Shown here piece by piece: positions 45,858-58,700 of a DNA stretch of 64,000 nt (position 1 is its first letter; every line of letters starts with the position of its first letter). The translations under genes and the position numbers were made by a program. Source of the DNA: Lates calcarifer (taxonomy: Eukaryota > Chordata > Actinopteri > Centropomidae); NCBI RefSeq assembly GCF_001640805.2, contig NC_066837.1:16972501-17036500 (forward strand). Direction: 5' to 3'. Below the pieces are notes generated by a model. It was not told the DNA's origin and did not search any database. It saw only the letters and a program-made list of their open reading frames with translations.

Positions 45858-46150
45858 TGACCTTACTGACAATCAGATGACTTTTATTGTGCTGTCTGTG
45901 TCTCTGTGTATAATTTGTCTGTCTCTTCGTCTGTCTGTGTCTGACTGACTGACATTCAGATTAGCTTTATTTGACTGACTGACTGACCGACCAACAATCA
46001 AATTAACTTTACTAGACTGTCTGTGCTGCTGTTTTTTTTTCTTTTTTAAACTTTTGTTAGTTGTGTCTGACCAATTGACAAATTAGCTTTATTGTACTCA
46101 CCAACTGACAAACTGTCAAATTAGCTTTATTAGATTGACCAACTGTTAAG
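45858..46150. repeat. Degenerate minisatellite, about five units
   Basis: Repeats of a motif like 'tgacaawcaaattagcttta' separated by CTGACTGAC or GTCTGT runs. It lies downstream of the decayed micro-exon module and is embedded in a TCTGT-rich stretch (45760-45960). Confidence 0.7.
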
Positions 46151-48131
46151 GACTGACAGAAAGGAAACCTAATATTTCTAAAGCAATACAGAATTTGGCA
46201 AACATTGGAAAATAATTGGCAATAAATACACAATAATATGCAAATATAAACAATCCTACCAAATGTAATTAAAGGCTTCAAATAACAATTATTTTTAGTT
46301 GGACCCAATATACAGGATGGAAACATGGTTCATTAATGTATGGATGGAATGAGCCTAGGAGATGAATATGGCATATGCCATGACTGTTCATTTCCATCTC
46401 TGTCCAGTCAGCTTGGATCATCAGAAAAAGTAAGCATTTCTTTTTCTAAGTGCTATGTGAAAGCAATTGGACTTGCTTAAGGTTCTTGAAAACCTTTCAT
46501 CTGAACAGCTTCAGTTCTGTCCACTTGCCTTTGTATAGCACTTAGAAATACTATGGCCTGGATGACTGAGATTCTTCAAACAAAAGTAAGTACCATTTTT
46601 GTTTTTTAAATCCTGTTTTTCAACTTTTCACCATTCCTGTGCTGTTCTGGCCACTCTGGTTCTGTCTTTGTTGGTCCTTGTCGGTCTCTCTCCGTTTCCT
46701 GTCTCTATTTGTCTTTCCCTAGCTTTGTTTGTCTCTTTGTCTGTTTCTCCTTTTGTCTGTCTCTGTTTCTCTTTGTGTGTCTGTTTCTGTCTTGATTATG
46801 AGGCTGTAGCGTATGACCTAAACTTCAGGCTTACATATGCAGCCTATAAGTATAAAGTCTGGCTCTTTTTTTTTTTTTTTTTTATAATTGGGTTTCCGTT
46901 AATGCTGGAGGAAATTCTTTTCATCTAAGATTTGTTTCAGACTGCTTATTAGTTTTTGATACCAGTTTTATGTTTATTGACTTCACATTTAATTGGATTT
47001 TAAAATTAAACGCTGGCTTGTCTCATTCTGCCAATTTTAACTCTAACTGGAGACTCAAGCATAACCTTTTGAGTTCAAGTAGGTCTGGAGCTGTAGAGTT
47101 TCGTTTCCGTGTTTATTTGCGTGGCGTATTGGGAGGCCTCCCAGCAGGGGAATTTTATCCCTCCCCTGCAATGCGTTATTCGGGTAGGATAGCGACAACA
47201 TGCACGGCGTCATCAACTGATAGGATATCTTGGGTATTTTCATATGAACATAATTGATTGGTAGATGGGTTACAGTAGCACGTTTGGGTTCTCTTGGAGG
47301 GAGTAAACCTGGCAGAAAAAGACAACTCTGATAGAGCTCTAAAGGAGCTACTGGACACCCAATTTGGGTATATTTCTGTAAATTTCAATCTATTGAAAGA
47401 TTTACACTCTATATTATTTGATCCCTTTTTGGTTGACTAATTTGCATTTCAGCAGGTCTGTCTGCAGGCCCAAGACACAGTGCTGGCAACCTGCTAAGAT
47501 GACGAAGTGGGATTTGATATGTTTGAACTACATGTTGGGTGGTTGAATAGCATCTGAAACTCTCCCCACACACCTTTCCAACATTGGCTAAGAGGTATGT
47601 GTTTGTCAATCATGTGTAACTTTCCAGAATTGACAATCTGACAGGCATGCTTCATGTTACAATTGGCCAGCTTAGAGTCAATCGGGACAAAACTTAATCC
47701 AGTGTCCTGGTCTGTTACACAGGAAATGGCTATCAACCGGTTGTCTAGACAATGTTCTCCCTCAGCTATCAACTCTGTAGCCTCCCTAAAATTCCTCTCT
47801 CTGTATTAATCCTTGTTTGGCTGTGCATAAGCAATCCTACTTCACTGTACCCAGATTTCATTTTTCTTTGTGTTGCTTTTCAATGTTCACTGCTGCTTTT
47901 GTCACACCTGCAAAGGGAGCTCTTTCTAATTTGGCATTACTGTTTTTACGTGTTTGGTAAGATGTGGTAGTAGACCATTTACCAAGCATACAACTTGAAA
48001 TGCTTGACCCTGATCTTTTCAAATAGTTCAACAAACATCTTCATACGGACCATAAGTCATGGTCTACACATTTGCTTTCTGGTAAGGTTCTGAGAGACCC
48101 TTATTTTTTGGTTACAATCACAATCAATGCA

Positions 48132-48400
48132 CTAGGACATCTTTGATACTACAGAGAACAAGGTCAATAGAGTCGACTCATATCACATAAGAAGGCAAGG
48201 CTTTTCTCCTTCCCCTTCTTCTCTGAGTGTGAGGAAGTCTGTGCTTTAAGTAGAATTATTGCTAAATTAGACCACTTAGCTGATTCTGTCTTAAAGTTGT
48301 ACATGTAACTTAAAGGTATTTAAGAAACTGAAAAAACCCTAGCTGGTTGTGCAGTTTCCAAAACCAGAAAAGGATCCATCTGGTTTTGTGAATCAGCTGA
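48132..48400. repeat. Dispersed direct repeat, left copy
   Basis: Matches 50592-50925 over most of its length, with blocks such as 'acagagaacaaggtcaa', 'aagaaggcaaggcttttctc' and 'gcagtttccaaaaccaga'. The copies are about 2.46 kb apart and differ by substitutions and short indels (about 40-50 bp extra in the right copy). I do not recognise the family. Confidence 0.8.
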
Positions 48401-50591
48401 CCATTTGTATATATATCATGATCTTACTTCATGCCCCAACAATAAAAATACTGATAATTTTAGATTTTAGTACTCCAAATTGGCAATATAAGCATTTGAG
48501 TGAATCAGGGTATTTCAAGTTGTTGACTTTGTCAATGGTCTACAGCCACATCTTATAAAACATATAAAAACAATGCTGAATTAGGAAATGGCTGCCTTTT
48601 GCAGATGTGACAACAGCAGCAGTGAATGTTGGAGAGCTGCACGAAGAGAAAATGAGACCTTGGGAAAGTGCAGTGGCGTTGTTTGATGTGCAGTCAAATG
48701 AGGCTGTAATGCAGAGGGAGAAACTTTAGGGGGGTGACAGAACTGGGAGCTGAGGAGGAACTTGTTCTAGACAACTGGATGATGGCTGTTTCCTGTGTAA
48801 CAAACCTTAACACTGGGTTAAGCTTTGTCCTGAAGGACTCACCAAGCTCTCCAGTCATGGCATGAAGTGTGTCTGTGAGATTGTTGATTCTGGCAAGTTA
48901 CAGATGACTGGCAACACAGACACCTGTTAGCCAGTATTGGAAAGGTGTAGGTGGAAGGAGTTTCAGACGCTGTCTAACCATCCAAAATGTACTTCAGATG
49001 TATCATTTCCTGCTTGGTCATTTTAGTATGTTGTCTGCTCTGTTTTGGACCTTCATGCAAATGTGTTGAAATGCAAATTAGTCAAATGAGAGGTGAAATC
49101 AAACACTATACAGTAGAGTACAAGGTGTTTTATTATTCAGTTGACAAACCTAGATGAACTGAGCTTTTTCATTGTCTTACTAACAAATGTGTAATCACTG
49201 CACTTGGAGTCAGGATCAAGGTAAAATCAAATTTCCAATGTAGAACCAGCCAACTTGTAATCTTAAATGTTTGGATGTTGGAGTATTTAAAGTGCCAGTT
49301 GGTCTGGTGATAACGATGAATGACTCAAAACTTATCTGTCCTACTGTTAGCCTTGTTTCATACTTGTCATGGCATTGTTTCTGGCTAGTGTGAAACTGAC
49401 AAGCATGGTTCAATGTATTGGCATAGGCAGGGCAGGACTCAATTTGGCCCCAGATGACCCAGGTAGTGGACTTGAGTTTCCTCCAGTATTCTCAATGAGG
49501 CCCTGACACCAAAATACCCTCTGCAGTTAAAAGGGTCAGCTGTGTTACTCACCACCCTTGTTCAGTTCTGACAATTCAGTCCTGTCTTAAGGGTCTTGTC
49601 AATTTAAATCAGACACCAAATATAAATAACATTGTTTTTTGTATGAATAGTTGTAGGTTGTCCAAGCCATATGCTGATGGAGTAGTTTCAGCAGTTCCCT
49701 GTGGCTCCAGAAAAAATCATTGAGGGATGATGTTATCCAGAGAACAGCTGGGAAGAAGAGGAAGGCCAAGCTGCACCAAACCCTCCTTGATGATGCTGCC
49801 TCTGTTCCATGTGATTGATGTCTTCAGGTGTGTTGTTTAAGATATGTTATCCACTTCTTTATAATTGTTTCTTGCTTTATACTAACTGATTGTGTTTTTC
49901 TTTGTTTGAGTCAGATGTCCAACCTTCAGGAAGCCTGGAATGTTGGGGCCTGACTTGAGTTCACCAAGCCTTGCACACAGCCTTGACTTCCAGACACCAC
50001 CCCTGAGTGACTGCTATATGCCACAAGTCTGCAAAGTGGTTTGCCAGCTTTGCACAACTCAGCTACTGATTAAACACAAACTATGGCCATTAATGAACAA
50101 TGTAAACCTCTGGCAGAATGTTTGTGCTAGGAACACAAGTTTAGTGAGCTACAGACACATCTACCCATGTGCCTTAAAGTCATCAGACTCCTCAACGACA
50201 GAACCCACCTCCTATCTCCACTGGTTGAGACAACCATATACCTCACATTTAAACTGTCACCACCACAGATGTCATGCAACACACAAACATGGCTATGTGT
50301 GTATACATGTGTACATTGGTCATGTACAAATGACCAAGATCTGTTGTATCTATTATTCCTGTCTTTTTTTTTTTTTTTTTCTTTGATGTTGACTACATTT
50401 CCCCGTGCTGTCAAATTTGATTTTCTTCCCAATGGGAATCAATACAGGTAGAACAGAGCTTTTATTTGTAACCTTGTAATGCCAGAGTGAGATCTTGGGT
50501 TCTCTGTGTGCACGTCCTGACAGAATCAGCAACATTTGGAGCAAACTTTTGTCCATTTATTTCCAAATTTGGCAATCACAACCAGGAATGA

Positions 50592-50925
50592 GCTAGGACA
50601 TCTCAACACTACAGAGAACAAGGTCAACAGAGTCGACTCGTATTGCATAAGAAGGCAAGGCTTTTCTCCTTCCCCTTCTTCTCTGTGTGTGAAGAAGTCT
50701 GTGCTGTAAGTAGAGTTATTCGTAATGTAGACACTTTTGCTGATTCTGTCTTAAAACTGTACTTGTATTGGATAACTGACTTAAAGGAATTTAAGAATTT
50801 GGAGAAAACCTTGCCCTTTAAGTAGGGGTATGGACCACTACTGAGTTGTGTGCTGTGGTTGTGCAGTTTCCAAAACCAGACAAGGATCCCTCTGGTTTTG
50901 TGAATCAGCTGACCATGGTATGCTA
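50592..50925. repeat. Dispersed direct repeat, right copy
   Basis: Partner of 48132-48400. It includes 'ttaagtaggggtatggacca', absent from the left copy. Confidence 0.8.
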
Positions 50926-51769
50926 TTGTTATGGTCTTACTCCAAGATACATACAGAAATGGCTGACAGTGTGCACTTAACAACATTTATTTTATTTATA
51001 ATGCTGCTATTTTGACTCTATTTATTCATCACTCTCCTTACTTATTCTGTAGGATACATTACTGTGTGCATTCTGTAAAAAAGTTAAAATACAATAGCAG
51101 CTTAAATGCTAATAATGTCCACTTTGGATCATCTTCAAAATACCCATGTGTTATTGAAAAGGGAAAAACAGCATTTTTTTTTTTTTTTTTTTTTTTTCAG
51201 GGCAAATGGTAAATGTCTGAACCTACAACAAAGCATTTCAGCTGATAATCACCAGTAGTCAAAAGCCTAGTTTCTGTAGTCACAGCAGCCCTAAACAGGG
51301 TGTCCTCGTGCTGTTTTACCCATCATTATCATTGACTGTGTCCTTTTTCATGCTATGTTTACCTGGTATTATGTGCTGGTGTGTTGTAACTTAACTGTTT
51401 CTGCCTGTGGTTCTGTGATTATGTGCTAATTGCTGTTCAGTTCTGTGAAAATTAATACAGTAAAGGGGGCAGTAAAATCCAACTAAATAAGACTCCTGTA
51501 AATGTTCTGTTTTCAAAAGTTTACTTTTTCAGTACAAGTATTGAAATTGTATCAGCAATCTGGTAACTGGGAGTGCAATTTCCAGTATAATAAAAATTCA
51601 CAATTTCTTGAAACATTCTGAAGAGTTAAGATGTTAATTATTATAACGAAAAACCCACAGTTGGTTTGATGACAGACACTTGACTGTGTCCTCTTTAAGC
51701 TAAAACTGATCTGATAACCAAACTCATCCCACATGGACTCACATGGAGTGTTGTTTACACGTGTGTTGC

Positions 51770-52498
51770 ATCCTGTTACTGAAGTAGCAACACCATAATG
51801 TAGAAGTACTCTGTTACAAGTAAAAACTATGCATTGAAAATGTTTCTCGTGTAGAAGTAGAAAAGTATGGGCATCAAAATTTACTTAACGTACCAAAAGT
51901 AGAAGTATCATCATATAGAATGGCCCATTTCCGAATTATATTATTGTAATTAGTGATGTAAATGTGTCATATTGCTGCTGTTAAAGGTGAAATATGAGCA
52001 TACAGAGCAGAGCTGTTGGCTCCCTCTGGAGGTGAAGCAACTGTAACTGTTCCCAAAGAATTTCTTCTGGTAGAGGTAACTCACACTCCAACTGATGTTT
52101 GACTGGTGTTTTTTTATACATGGTGTGTACTACTTTAAAATCTATCAGTTCTCTGAATTTTAAAGCCTTCAGTGTAATAAAGAGTGAGTTGGCTGTTTAT
52201 TGTTGTTTTGTTTACCGTTCTCATTGCGCTAGAGTATTTGCCCACTCTTCCACAAAGTAAGTTAGTTACATAAGGAAACATAAGGGGGCTCAACAACTGA
52301 TATATTTGACATTGGGTAGCATATACACTCACAGGTGTCATTTTTCTGCATTGAATACTATTACTCTTGATACTTTTATTCATGTTGCTAATTTTGTGTT
52401 TTTACTCGGATGTAATTTTTTGTAACAAGGTTTATACTTGTACTGGAATGTTACAACTTTTAATCAAGTAAAGTGGTTGAAAACTTCCCCCACCACTG
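51770..52498. mobile_element. hAT-like non-autonomous DNA transposon, one end preserved
   Basis: Contains the 'agaagtayt', 'ttacaagtaaaa' and 'aaagtagaagtatcat' phrases typical of a common fish family. It ends in 'aaaacttcccccaccactg' (to 52498), whose complement begins CAGTGGTGG, the usual hAT terminus. The left terminus is not recognisable, so it is truncated or decayed. No transposase frame. Confidence 0.7.
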
Positions 52499-52499
52499 T

Positions 52500-52862
52500 T
52501 TAAAACTCAATGAGACAGAAAAATAGATAAAATGAAAGAAATACATATATGCATAGATAAACTCCTAAAGATGAACATTCCATTAGAACATGGATAGTAC
52601 TGTTACAGCACAGAGTTGTACTGGAACACAGGGAGTTCTATTAGAACACAGACAATCCTGCAAACACCGTAGTTCTCATATCTCAGACTCTAGTTTGATT
52701 CTCCACAGTGAGGTGACTCAGTATCTTTACTAAACTACAAACATTACAAGAGAAAAACACAGCAACGAGACAGAGCGCTTAATAAGAAGACAAGAGAAGG
52801 AAAAGTTGAAGAATCAGGAGCCAGGAAACCCTGCTCATCTGAAGTTGTCCGAAGAGAGACAG
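52500..52862 (+). promoter_or_regulatory. Promoter region and 5' non-coding exon of the 390-aa gene
   Basis: A non-coding first exon ends at 52862 with a strong donor (gacag|GTAAGA). The matching acceptor is CACACTAG at 52966-52974. Upstream, a consensus AP-1 site TGACTCA is at 52714-52720, and 'attagaacayrg' or 'actggaacacag' recurs four times between about 52580 and 52665. The transcription start is not visible. Confidence 0.5.
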
Positions 52863-52992
52863 GTAAGACATTTAAATGCCCTTTACAGAGGTATCAGCAG
52901 TAAGTTAGTTTTGAGCTTAGATTTTAATTTGCACCCTTTAAAAACATTTTAAAAATTGTATGTTTCCACACTAGGACACAACACCACGTACC

Positions 52993-54409
52993 ATGGATAA
53001 AGACATGGAGGACACTGAGAAGATCGTTGACTCGCTCATCTCAGACGTCATTGAACAGGCTGCTCAAGCTCAATCTTTTGGTCTGGAGGAGCTATTTGCT
53101 GAGCCTCTTAAGGTGAGACCTGCAGAGGCTGACGAAGACAAGGTCATGGAGATACCATCAGGACCTTCAGAAGAGGATGGACGTACTTTGGTTTCCCAGG
53201 GAGGAAATGAAGCAGCAGCAGACCAGACAGTCGTCATGAATTCCTCCACCATGTCTCTCGTAATAATGAGATTTTTCCAGAGCCTCACTGAAGAGTAGGT
53301 CATTTATTTTCTCACTGAAACTCTAGTGGACACTTGAATACATTTTCAACATTTGTGTACATTATTTCTGTGTTTCATCTTTTGTTTCTGTTCACTCTTT
53401 TTTAGGCAATGGAGGGAAGTCAGCGAGGGCGTTTTCAATCGAGACGTGAAGGAGAAGCTGATTGACATGTGCGTGGATGTGCTGAAGTTCACCTCAGACT
53501 CAGTCATTAGAAATGTCTTGGAGTCACTTGCTCAGTCATCCACCTCATCTGACACCTTCACCCTGAAGACCCCCTCTGAAATCCAGAGAAGTGTGGAGAG
53601 CTCTTTCAGCCAGGCTGTCTGTGATATTGTCGGGACAGACATCCCCGTTAGGATTTCACCTGAATTCACAGAGGCCATAGCAACTGCAGTACTTGAAGTG
53701 GTCACCCCGGTCCTCTCCGTGGCCGTACAAGCCTCAGTGGATGAACGGTCCACGATCGCCACTGCTCCTGCCAGCCTCCAGGTGTCAAAGGACAAAGTAG
53801 CCAAGAAGACTCTGGCAGGAGCTATTTCCACCATGAAATCCCTCCTTACAGGGCGAGGCGCTGTGATCAAAAGGAGGGTTATGTCCCAACAAGGGTTGGA
53901 GCCTAACAAAGATGAAGAGACACCAGCCACAGGACGTAACAAAAAGAAAAATGAATCTGTGTGGAGGAGGTGTTTTAGACTGAAGAGAAAGATCCAGCCA
54001 TTTCCACAGGAGGATTCAAATGGAGCGAATGGTGCTCAAAAGGGCAAACAGGAGTCCCGCTCTCCTCTTACAACATCCTCCATCACAGAGGACCCACCCC
54101 TGGCTGAAACTACGACTGGTGAGATCCAAGAGGAAGAGGAGACAAACTTCTCTAACAGCTCCTCAAAGGTAATGAAACCTCATCAAACCCAAACAACAAG
54201 TCTAGTTGTCTTTGACTTAAAGACATCTGCTCACTGTTGTATTTTTGTTGAACTGTAGCCTTTTATTTTTGTTCTGTACTGATGTGTTGTTTTTCTTCTA
54301 GAAAAAGAATGAAAACAAGAAAAAGGAGCAGAAGAAGAAGAAACTTCCTCTTTGGATGCGGCTGTTCTGCAGTCCATGCACCTGTCCACGCTGCCGCTCC
54401 TCCCCATAA
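52993..54409 (+). CDS. Uncharacterised 390-aa basic-tailed protein (three coding exons)
   Basis: Coding exons are 52993-53294, 53406-54168 and 54302-54409. Splice junctions are consistent (phase 2, then phase 0; donors GTAGGT and GTAATG; acceptors TTTTTTAG and TTCTTCTAG). The start codon is in a strong context (ACCATGG), 18 bp into its exon. I do not recognise the family. Residues 1-60 are acidic. Residues about 88-240 are hydrophobic and probably helical, without a clear membrane span or signal peptide (e.g. RDVKEKLIDMCVDVLKF, ISPEFTEAIATAVLEVV). Then comes a basic segment with WRRCFRLKRK, an acidic and Ser/Thr-rich linker, and a lysine-rich C-terminus ending in PLWMRLFCSPCTCPRC. The two 'W-R-x-F-C' basic and cysteine segments look alike. 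Cytoplasmic, possibly acylated or membrane-associated; this is inference. The gene is not adjacent to any other supported gene. Confidence 0.85.
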
Positions 54410-54720
54410 GCTGCAGCCACCTCTCTCCTTCACCCCCTAACACCCCCCCCCACCACCACCACCACCAAAAAAAAACCTTTCTCAACCCCCCCACCCTCAA
54501 CCCACCCCTTCTCTCTCCCCTCTCCACCTCTCTCTCTCTTTCCCTCTCAACCCAACCGGTCGAGGCAGATGGCCGTCCACCAAGAGCCCGGGTTCTGCTC
54601 GAGGTTTCTTCCTGTTAAAAGGGAGTTTTTCCTCGCCACTGTTGCCACAAGTGCTTGCTCTTGGGGGAATGTCTTTTTCTGGCCCCACTCAAAAACTTTT
54701 TAATTTGGCTTTAATAAAAT
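54410..54720 (+). repeat. 3' UTR with common teleost repeat and polyadenylation signal
   Basis: After the stop codon come C-rich and CCA-rich simple sequence (about 54442-54476) and CT-rich sequence. Then follows the widespread fish repeat core 'ggtcgaggcagatggccgtc' to 'tgcttgctcttgggggaatg' (about 54558-54675). AATAAA is at 54713-54718, so the 3' end of the transcript probably lies within or just after the repeat. Confidence 0.75.
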
Positions 54721-55074
54721 TCACTTCAATTAAATATTCTGAAGATTAGTCACTGTCTTTCTCTCTTCACTGTATAAATATCTGAATACTGATGGTACTA
54801 CTAGTTTGTGTGGAACATGATTTTCTGTTTCTGAGGAATCAGACAAACTTCCTAAAATCCTGTACCTTAGAAGCTGCAGCAGTGTTATGTTCACCTAGAG
54901 AGGAGATAACATTAGTTGAATGACAGATGCAGCACTTCAGTGATGGGACTGGACAAGTATCCTCATCTGCTGCTTTACTCTTTTTTTCTCTTCTCACACT
55001 TTTGCACTGATAGCAACAAAATGCTGATTGTGCCATGCAATCACCCCATCTCTTTTGGCTGCTGGGCTGGCTGC

Positions 55075-55151
<77 letters not shown>

Positions 55152-58100
55152 CAATTCTAGTTATTTGTATGTGTTCAACTCAACTGAGATTAACAGGAAA
55201 AAGGCTGGAGGTGACTATTTTATTCTATGTATCCCTCTATTGTTCATACCTCAGCAGCCAAGTGTTTGCCCCAGAGTTATATGACTGCTGCTGAGGCTTC
55301 TGTAGTTTCCTAATAAGCTTTGTAGTAATGTGTGTCCCAGCAGTGCTCTCAGTCACCAGTGAGGGGAGCTCCACTGCTAAAATGGTGACTCAGTGTAGTC
55401 ACAGTGGTTTGAAGATTCAGTGTAAAAGACCCATTAGCATCACCTGGTGTTGCTCTGTGTTTTCTGAATACAGGACATGCTTAAAAGTAATTAGTTTTTT
55501 TATACACCACATAAGAGAACCACTGCACTATACCTTTTCTTAATCTTTTCATTTGTCATATCACTTTCATACTATGATACTGCATGCTGTTGTATTTTGC
55601 TATATTATGCATGTGTGTGGATTTCATGTGGCTGTACAACCTTTCACACAACAGCTGCAATGTTTCACATTTCATTTCTTATTTTCTTACGTCTTATTGT
55701 AGTTTGTCTAATATCATCTGACCATATTACATAATCCTGTAGCCATTATTATTATTACCTTTTTTATCATATCATATCATATCATTTGTTCCATCTCTTA
55801 CTATTCAAACACTGAAAAAAGATTCACCACTTCGCCATGTGAGTACAGTGTGGTGGCAAAAAGGGAGAATGAAATGATGAAGTTTCCTAGGGAAATGTTA
55901 ATCCCATTTATTTCCAGCATTTATAAGGTTTGACATCTAGGTGCTGTCAGCCAATGTTGCACACAGTGCTGCCAAAACAACCACAAATTCAAGTTAGGTT
56001 GTGGATGGGGTTATTTTTCTACTCAGTCAGACAAATTAAGAAATGAGGCATACCAGTATTGAGCCAATAAAATCTGAATACCTTTACTAATCCTATTTAT
56101 TTATACATTATGTATGTATTTATGTTTGGGACAGTACTGAAGCAGTGCATCTCTGCTTGGAAGTTGCCCCTGCTGAACTTCTGGGGGAAGCCAAAAGAAG
56201 TTGATGCTGGGAGAGAGACCGCAATGAACAAGCAGGATAACATGGACAGTAACACAGTCAAACTACACATCAGGACTATATTCATAACAACACAGTCAAA
56301 TGACAGGGAGTGCAACAAGACAATAAATGTTTCGTCACATCTTCAGTCGACATTGACAGTGTACATATTGACATATTTTGCACCACTGGAACCCTATACA
56401 GATTGTCTTCTTGACTAGAGACTCTAGACTCCCCAGGGTGAAGAAAGTGAAACAGCACCATTCGCTCCTCACTAATTACCACTACTGAGGTGCCCTTGAG
56501 CATGAAATTTGACTCACAACTGCTCCAACAGCTGCTGAAGGCAGGGACCAACAGAGCAGACTGGGGTTGCACTGGGCACCTGCTGAAGTCATGGTCTTGA
56601 TATTTTGATGAATATGTGTCTTTTTTTCAAACTGTTGCTACAAGTAACTTTCGATTCTGGTGAAACTCAGGTGTGGAAACAACCTTTCAGGGCAGTGAAT
56701 GGTAACCGTGTGAACTTATAATTTCTGTGTTTCCGAAATCATGGTTTTGGCTCTGAGCGTGAATGTAACTGCTTTGCTTAGTTTACATGTTCTTGGTTGT
56801 TTTTTTATATATATATATAACTATGGAAGTGGTTATTTGTGTGCTGTGTATCTATCATATCGCATCATAACTGTCTCAGTGTTAACAGAGTTTCTGTGAT
56901 AAGGAGAGTAGTGGAGTAGGAGCCAGTCCTTATATATCAGAATGAGTAAATCAGATGGACAGATGCAGTTGGTATGTTTCTTATGACCGGGGAGAGCTGT
57001 GTACATTGGCATGCATTTGTGTAAAAGTAGAAGAGGTGGTTGCTACATTACAAATTGTTCCCAGCTTTCACATATAAACAGTAAAATAGCAGCATATTAT
57101 GTACAACAAAAGCATTTTAGATAAGAAATCAAACTACATGTAGCTGTTATCCAAAACAATCAAGTCCAGAGTGAGGGAACTCCAAACAGGAACTCATATA
57201 TTTTGAATTAGCGGTGAAAAGTGAGGGAGAAAGTGGAAAAGTGATGCTGTGTTTCCTATTATTGTAGGATGGGGGTTGACAACAGGGCCGAGTCCCTCCG
57301 CCATGCTGTGAACGCACCAGTGGAATTTGGATGGCGGCAGTGCTGATGATGAGAAATATGAGAGAGGAAGACAAAATACGCTGTTGTTCCACGCATTGTC
57401 ATTGTGACCCAAGGGCAATCCCATCACACTCACACATGCGCGCACATACACACACTTGACATATGTATGCTGGGTGACAATCACACACTCAGCTGTCCAC
57501 TATTAGAGCACACAGTTTTGGCACTCTTACACTGTGAACCAAACACACACATGCATATAGTACACATACACAAACACAGGCTATTGTCAGCACACATCTC
57601 ATATGGAAATATTTGTAGTTGCGTTGCCAGAAGTGGAAGGGATTGCGTGTTGGCTGTTTGAAAATCTGCAGCACGCTCGTAAAGTTCTGCACGTAATCCC
57701 ACACAGGTGATGACGCTTCAGAGTCAATGGTCAGACTGAGACCTTGAGGTCAGATGAATCAGAGCAGTCCTCATTTGTGTCATCTCATCTCCTGCTCATC
57801 TTTGCTGACTTTCTACACTGATGAACCCCAAATGAAGAATAAACTTTGGCTAAAATTATCTGGAAAAGTCTCAACCTAGTCGTGATTTTCTTAATCCATT
57901 GTCTGTTTCCTACAGTATGGCCACATTTTACAGTTAGAGTGCCATTATATGACATTAATACCACTACACTTGATTATTACTTTTGCACTGTTACAGTCAC
58001 CTGGGCCCCAGGTGGACAGTCAATCAGGTGTTTATTACTGGGGATATGATACCATTATTCATGAAAATGTATAATATATAAATATAAATGGAATGCATAA

Positions 58101-58700
58101 GTGATTGTACTAAGATGAGAAAGAAGGAAATCTGGGAGAAAATAAAGACAGAATAAGTAAAGTAATAATAAATAACGTTTTGATTTATTGTATCAACAAA
58201 AGTCTTTCTCTTCTGTCATTTTCAGGGCTCCATACACTCAGCCCATTTTTATTGAATAAAAAAGGGCAATAGGGTTCAAAATATACTGTATACTCTAATA
58301 TACTGTATATTGTACACTTCTTATTGATTTACTTTTTGCCTGTACTGTTATATGTTATGTCTGATGGAATACATATATATTCTATAAGGAATAAAAAAAA
58401 ATTCCTAAAAAAAAAGGTTCTGTCTTCAGCAAAGAATATTAAAAGTCTCCTCATCTTCTGCAGACAGTCTATAAAGCACGATCAGTAGCCAAATGACTGT
58501 ACTCATGGGTCAAAGAGGCCAATACTTCCAGTTATCCTCACTGTCAGTTGATATTTCCCTCAGTGACAGTGCACTGCTTATGTTGCTTATGCTTACTTAC
58601 AAATGCTATACATGTAAAATGTTGTTCAGCTGTTGATGTGTACAATATGTGTGCAATCAAGGAAACTATTGATTGGGCCCATTATGCTCTGATTAGTCCA
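54721..58700. other. Intergenic; no supported gene
   Basis: Contains a long (AT)n tract, an ATCAT repeat near 55765-55785, and AC-rich stretches near 57420-57570. Frames here are short and lack motifs. Confidence 0.55.
55078..55150. repeat. (AT)n microsatellite
   Basis: About 36 uninterrupted TA dinucleotides. Prone to length variation and to assembly error. Confidence 0.97.

Larger units (their letters stand above)
41500..46600 (+). ncRNA. Candidate spliced long non-coding RNA with micro-exons
   Basis: Candidate exons by splice signals are: E1 ending about 41576; E2 42270-42341 (donor GTAAGT); E3 42580-42595 (16 nt, acceptor TTCCCGCAG, donor GTAAGA); E4 42993-43074 (donor GTGAGT); E5 43506-43520 (15 nt, acceptor CCTTTTTAG, donor GTGAGT); E6 about 44154-44180 (donor GTAAGT). 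A decayed exon lies at 45561-45576 (donor GTAAGT, acceptor AG changed to TG) and a possible one ends at about 46585. E3, E5, E6 and the decayed copy share a core like GTRRATCTACRAxC. E1 and E2 share 'gacaccggga'. No long conserved frame runs through them; the ATG in E2 meets a stop after six codons. I infer a non-coding transcript. It could instead be the 5' UTR of a gene further right. Confidence 0.4.
46600..51765. other. Intergenic; duplicated segment, no supported gene
   Basis: A T run lies at 46866-46885. Near 47130 are the palindrome gggaggcctccc and the arms gcagggg/cccctgc. A direct duplicate of about 300 bp is listed separately. Several T/A runs (50366-50380, 51174-51197) look like retroposon tails. 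No frame resembles a known protein. Confidence 0.5.

Noticed and set aside
54916..55284. 122-aa frame containing an Ile-Tyr repeat
   Set aside because: Produced by translating the (AT)n microsatellite.
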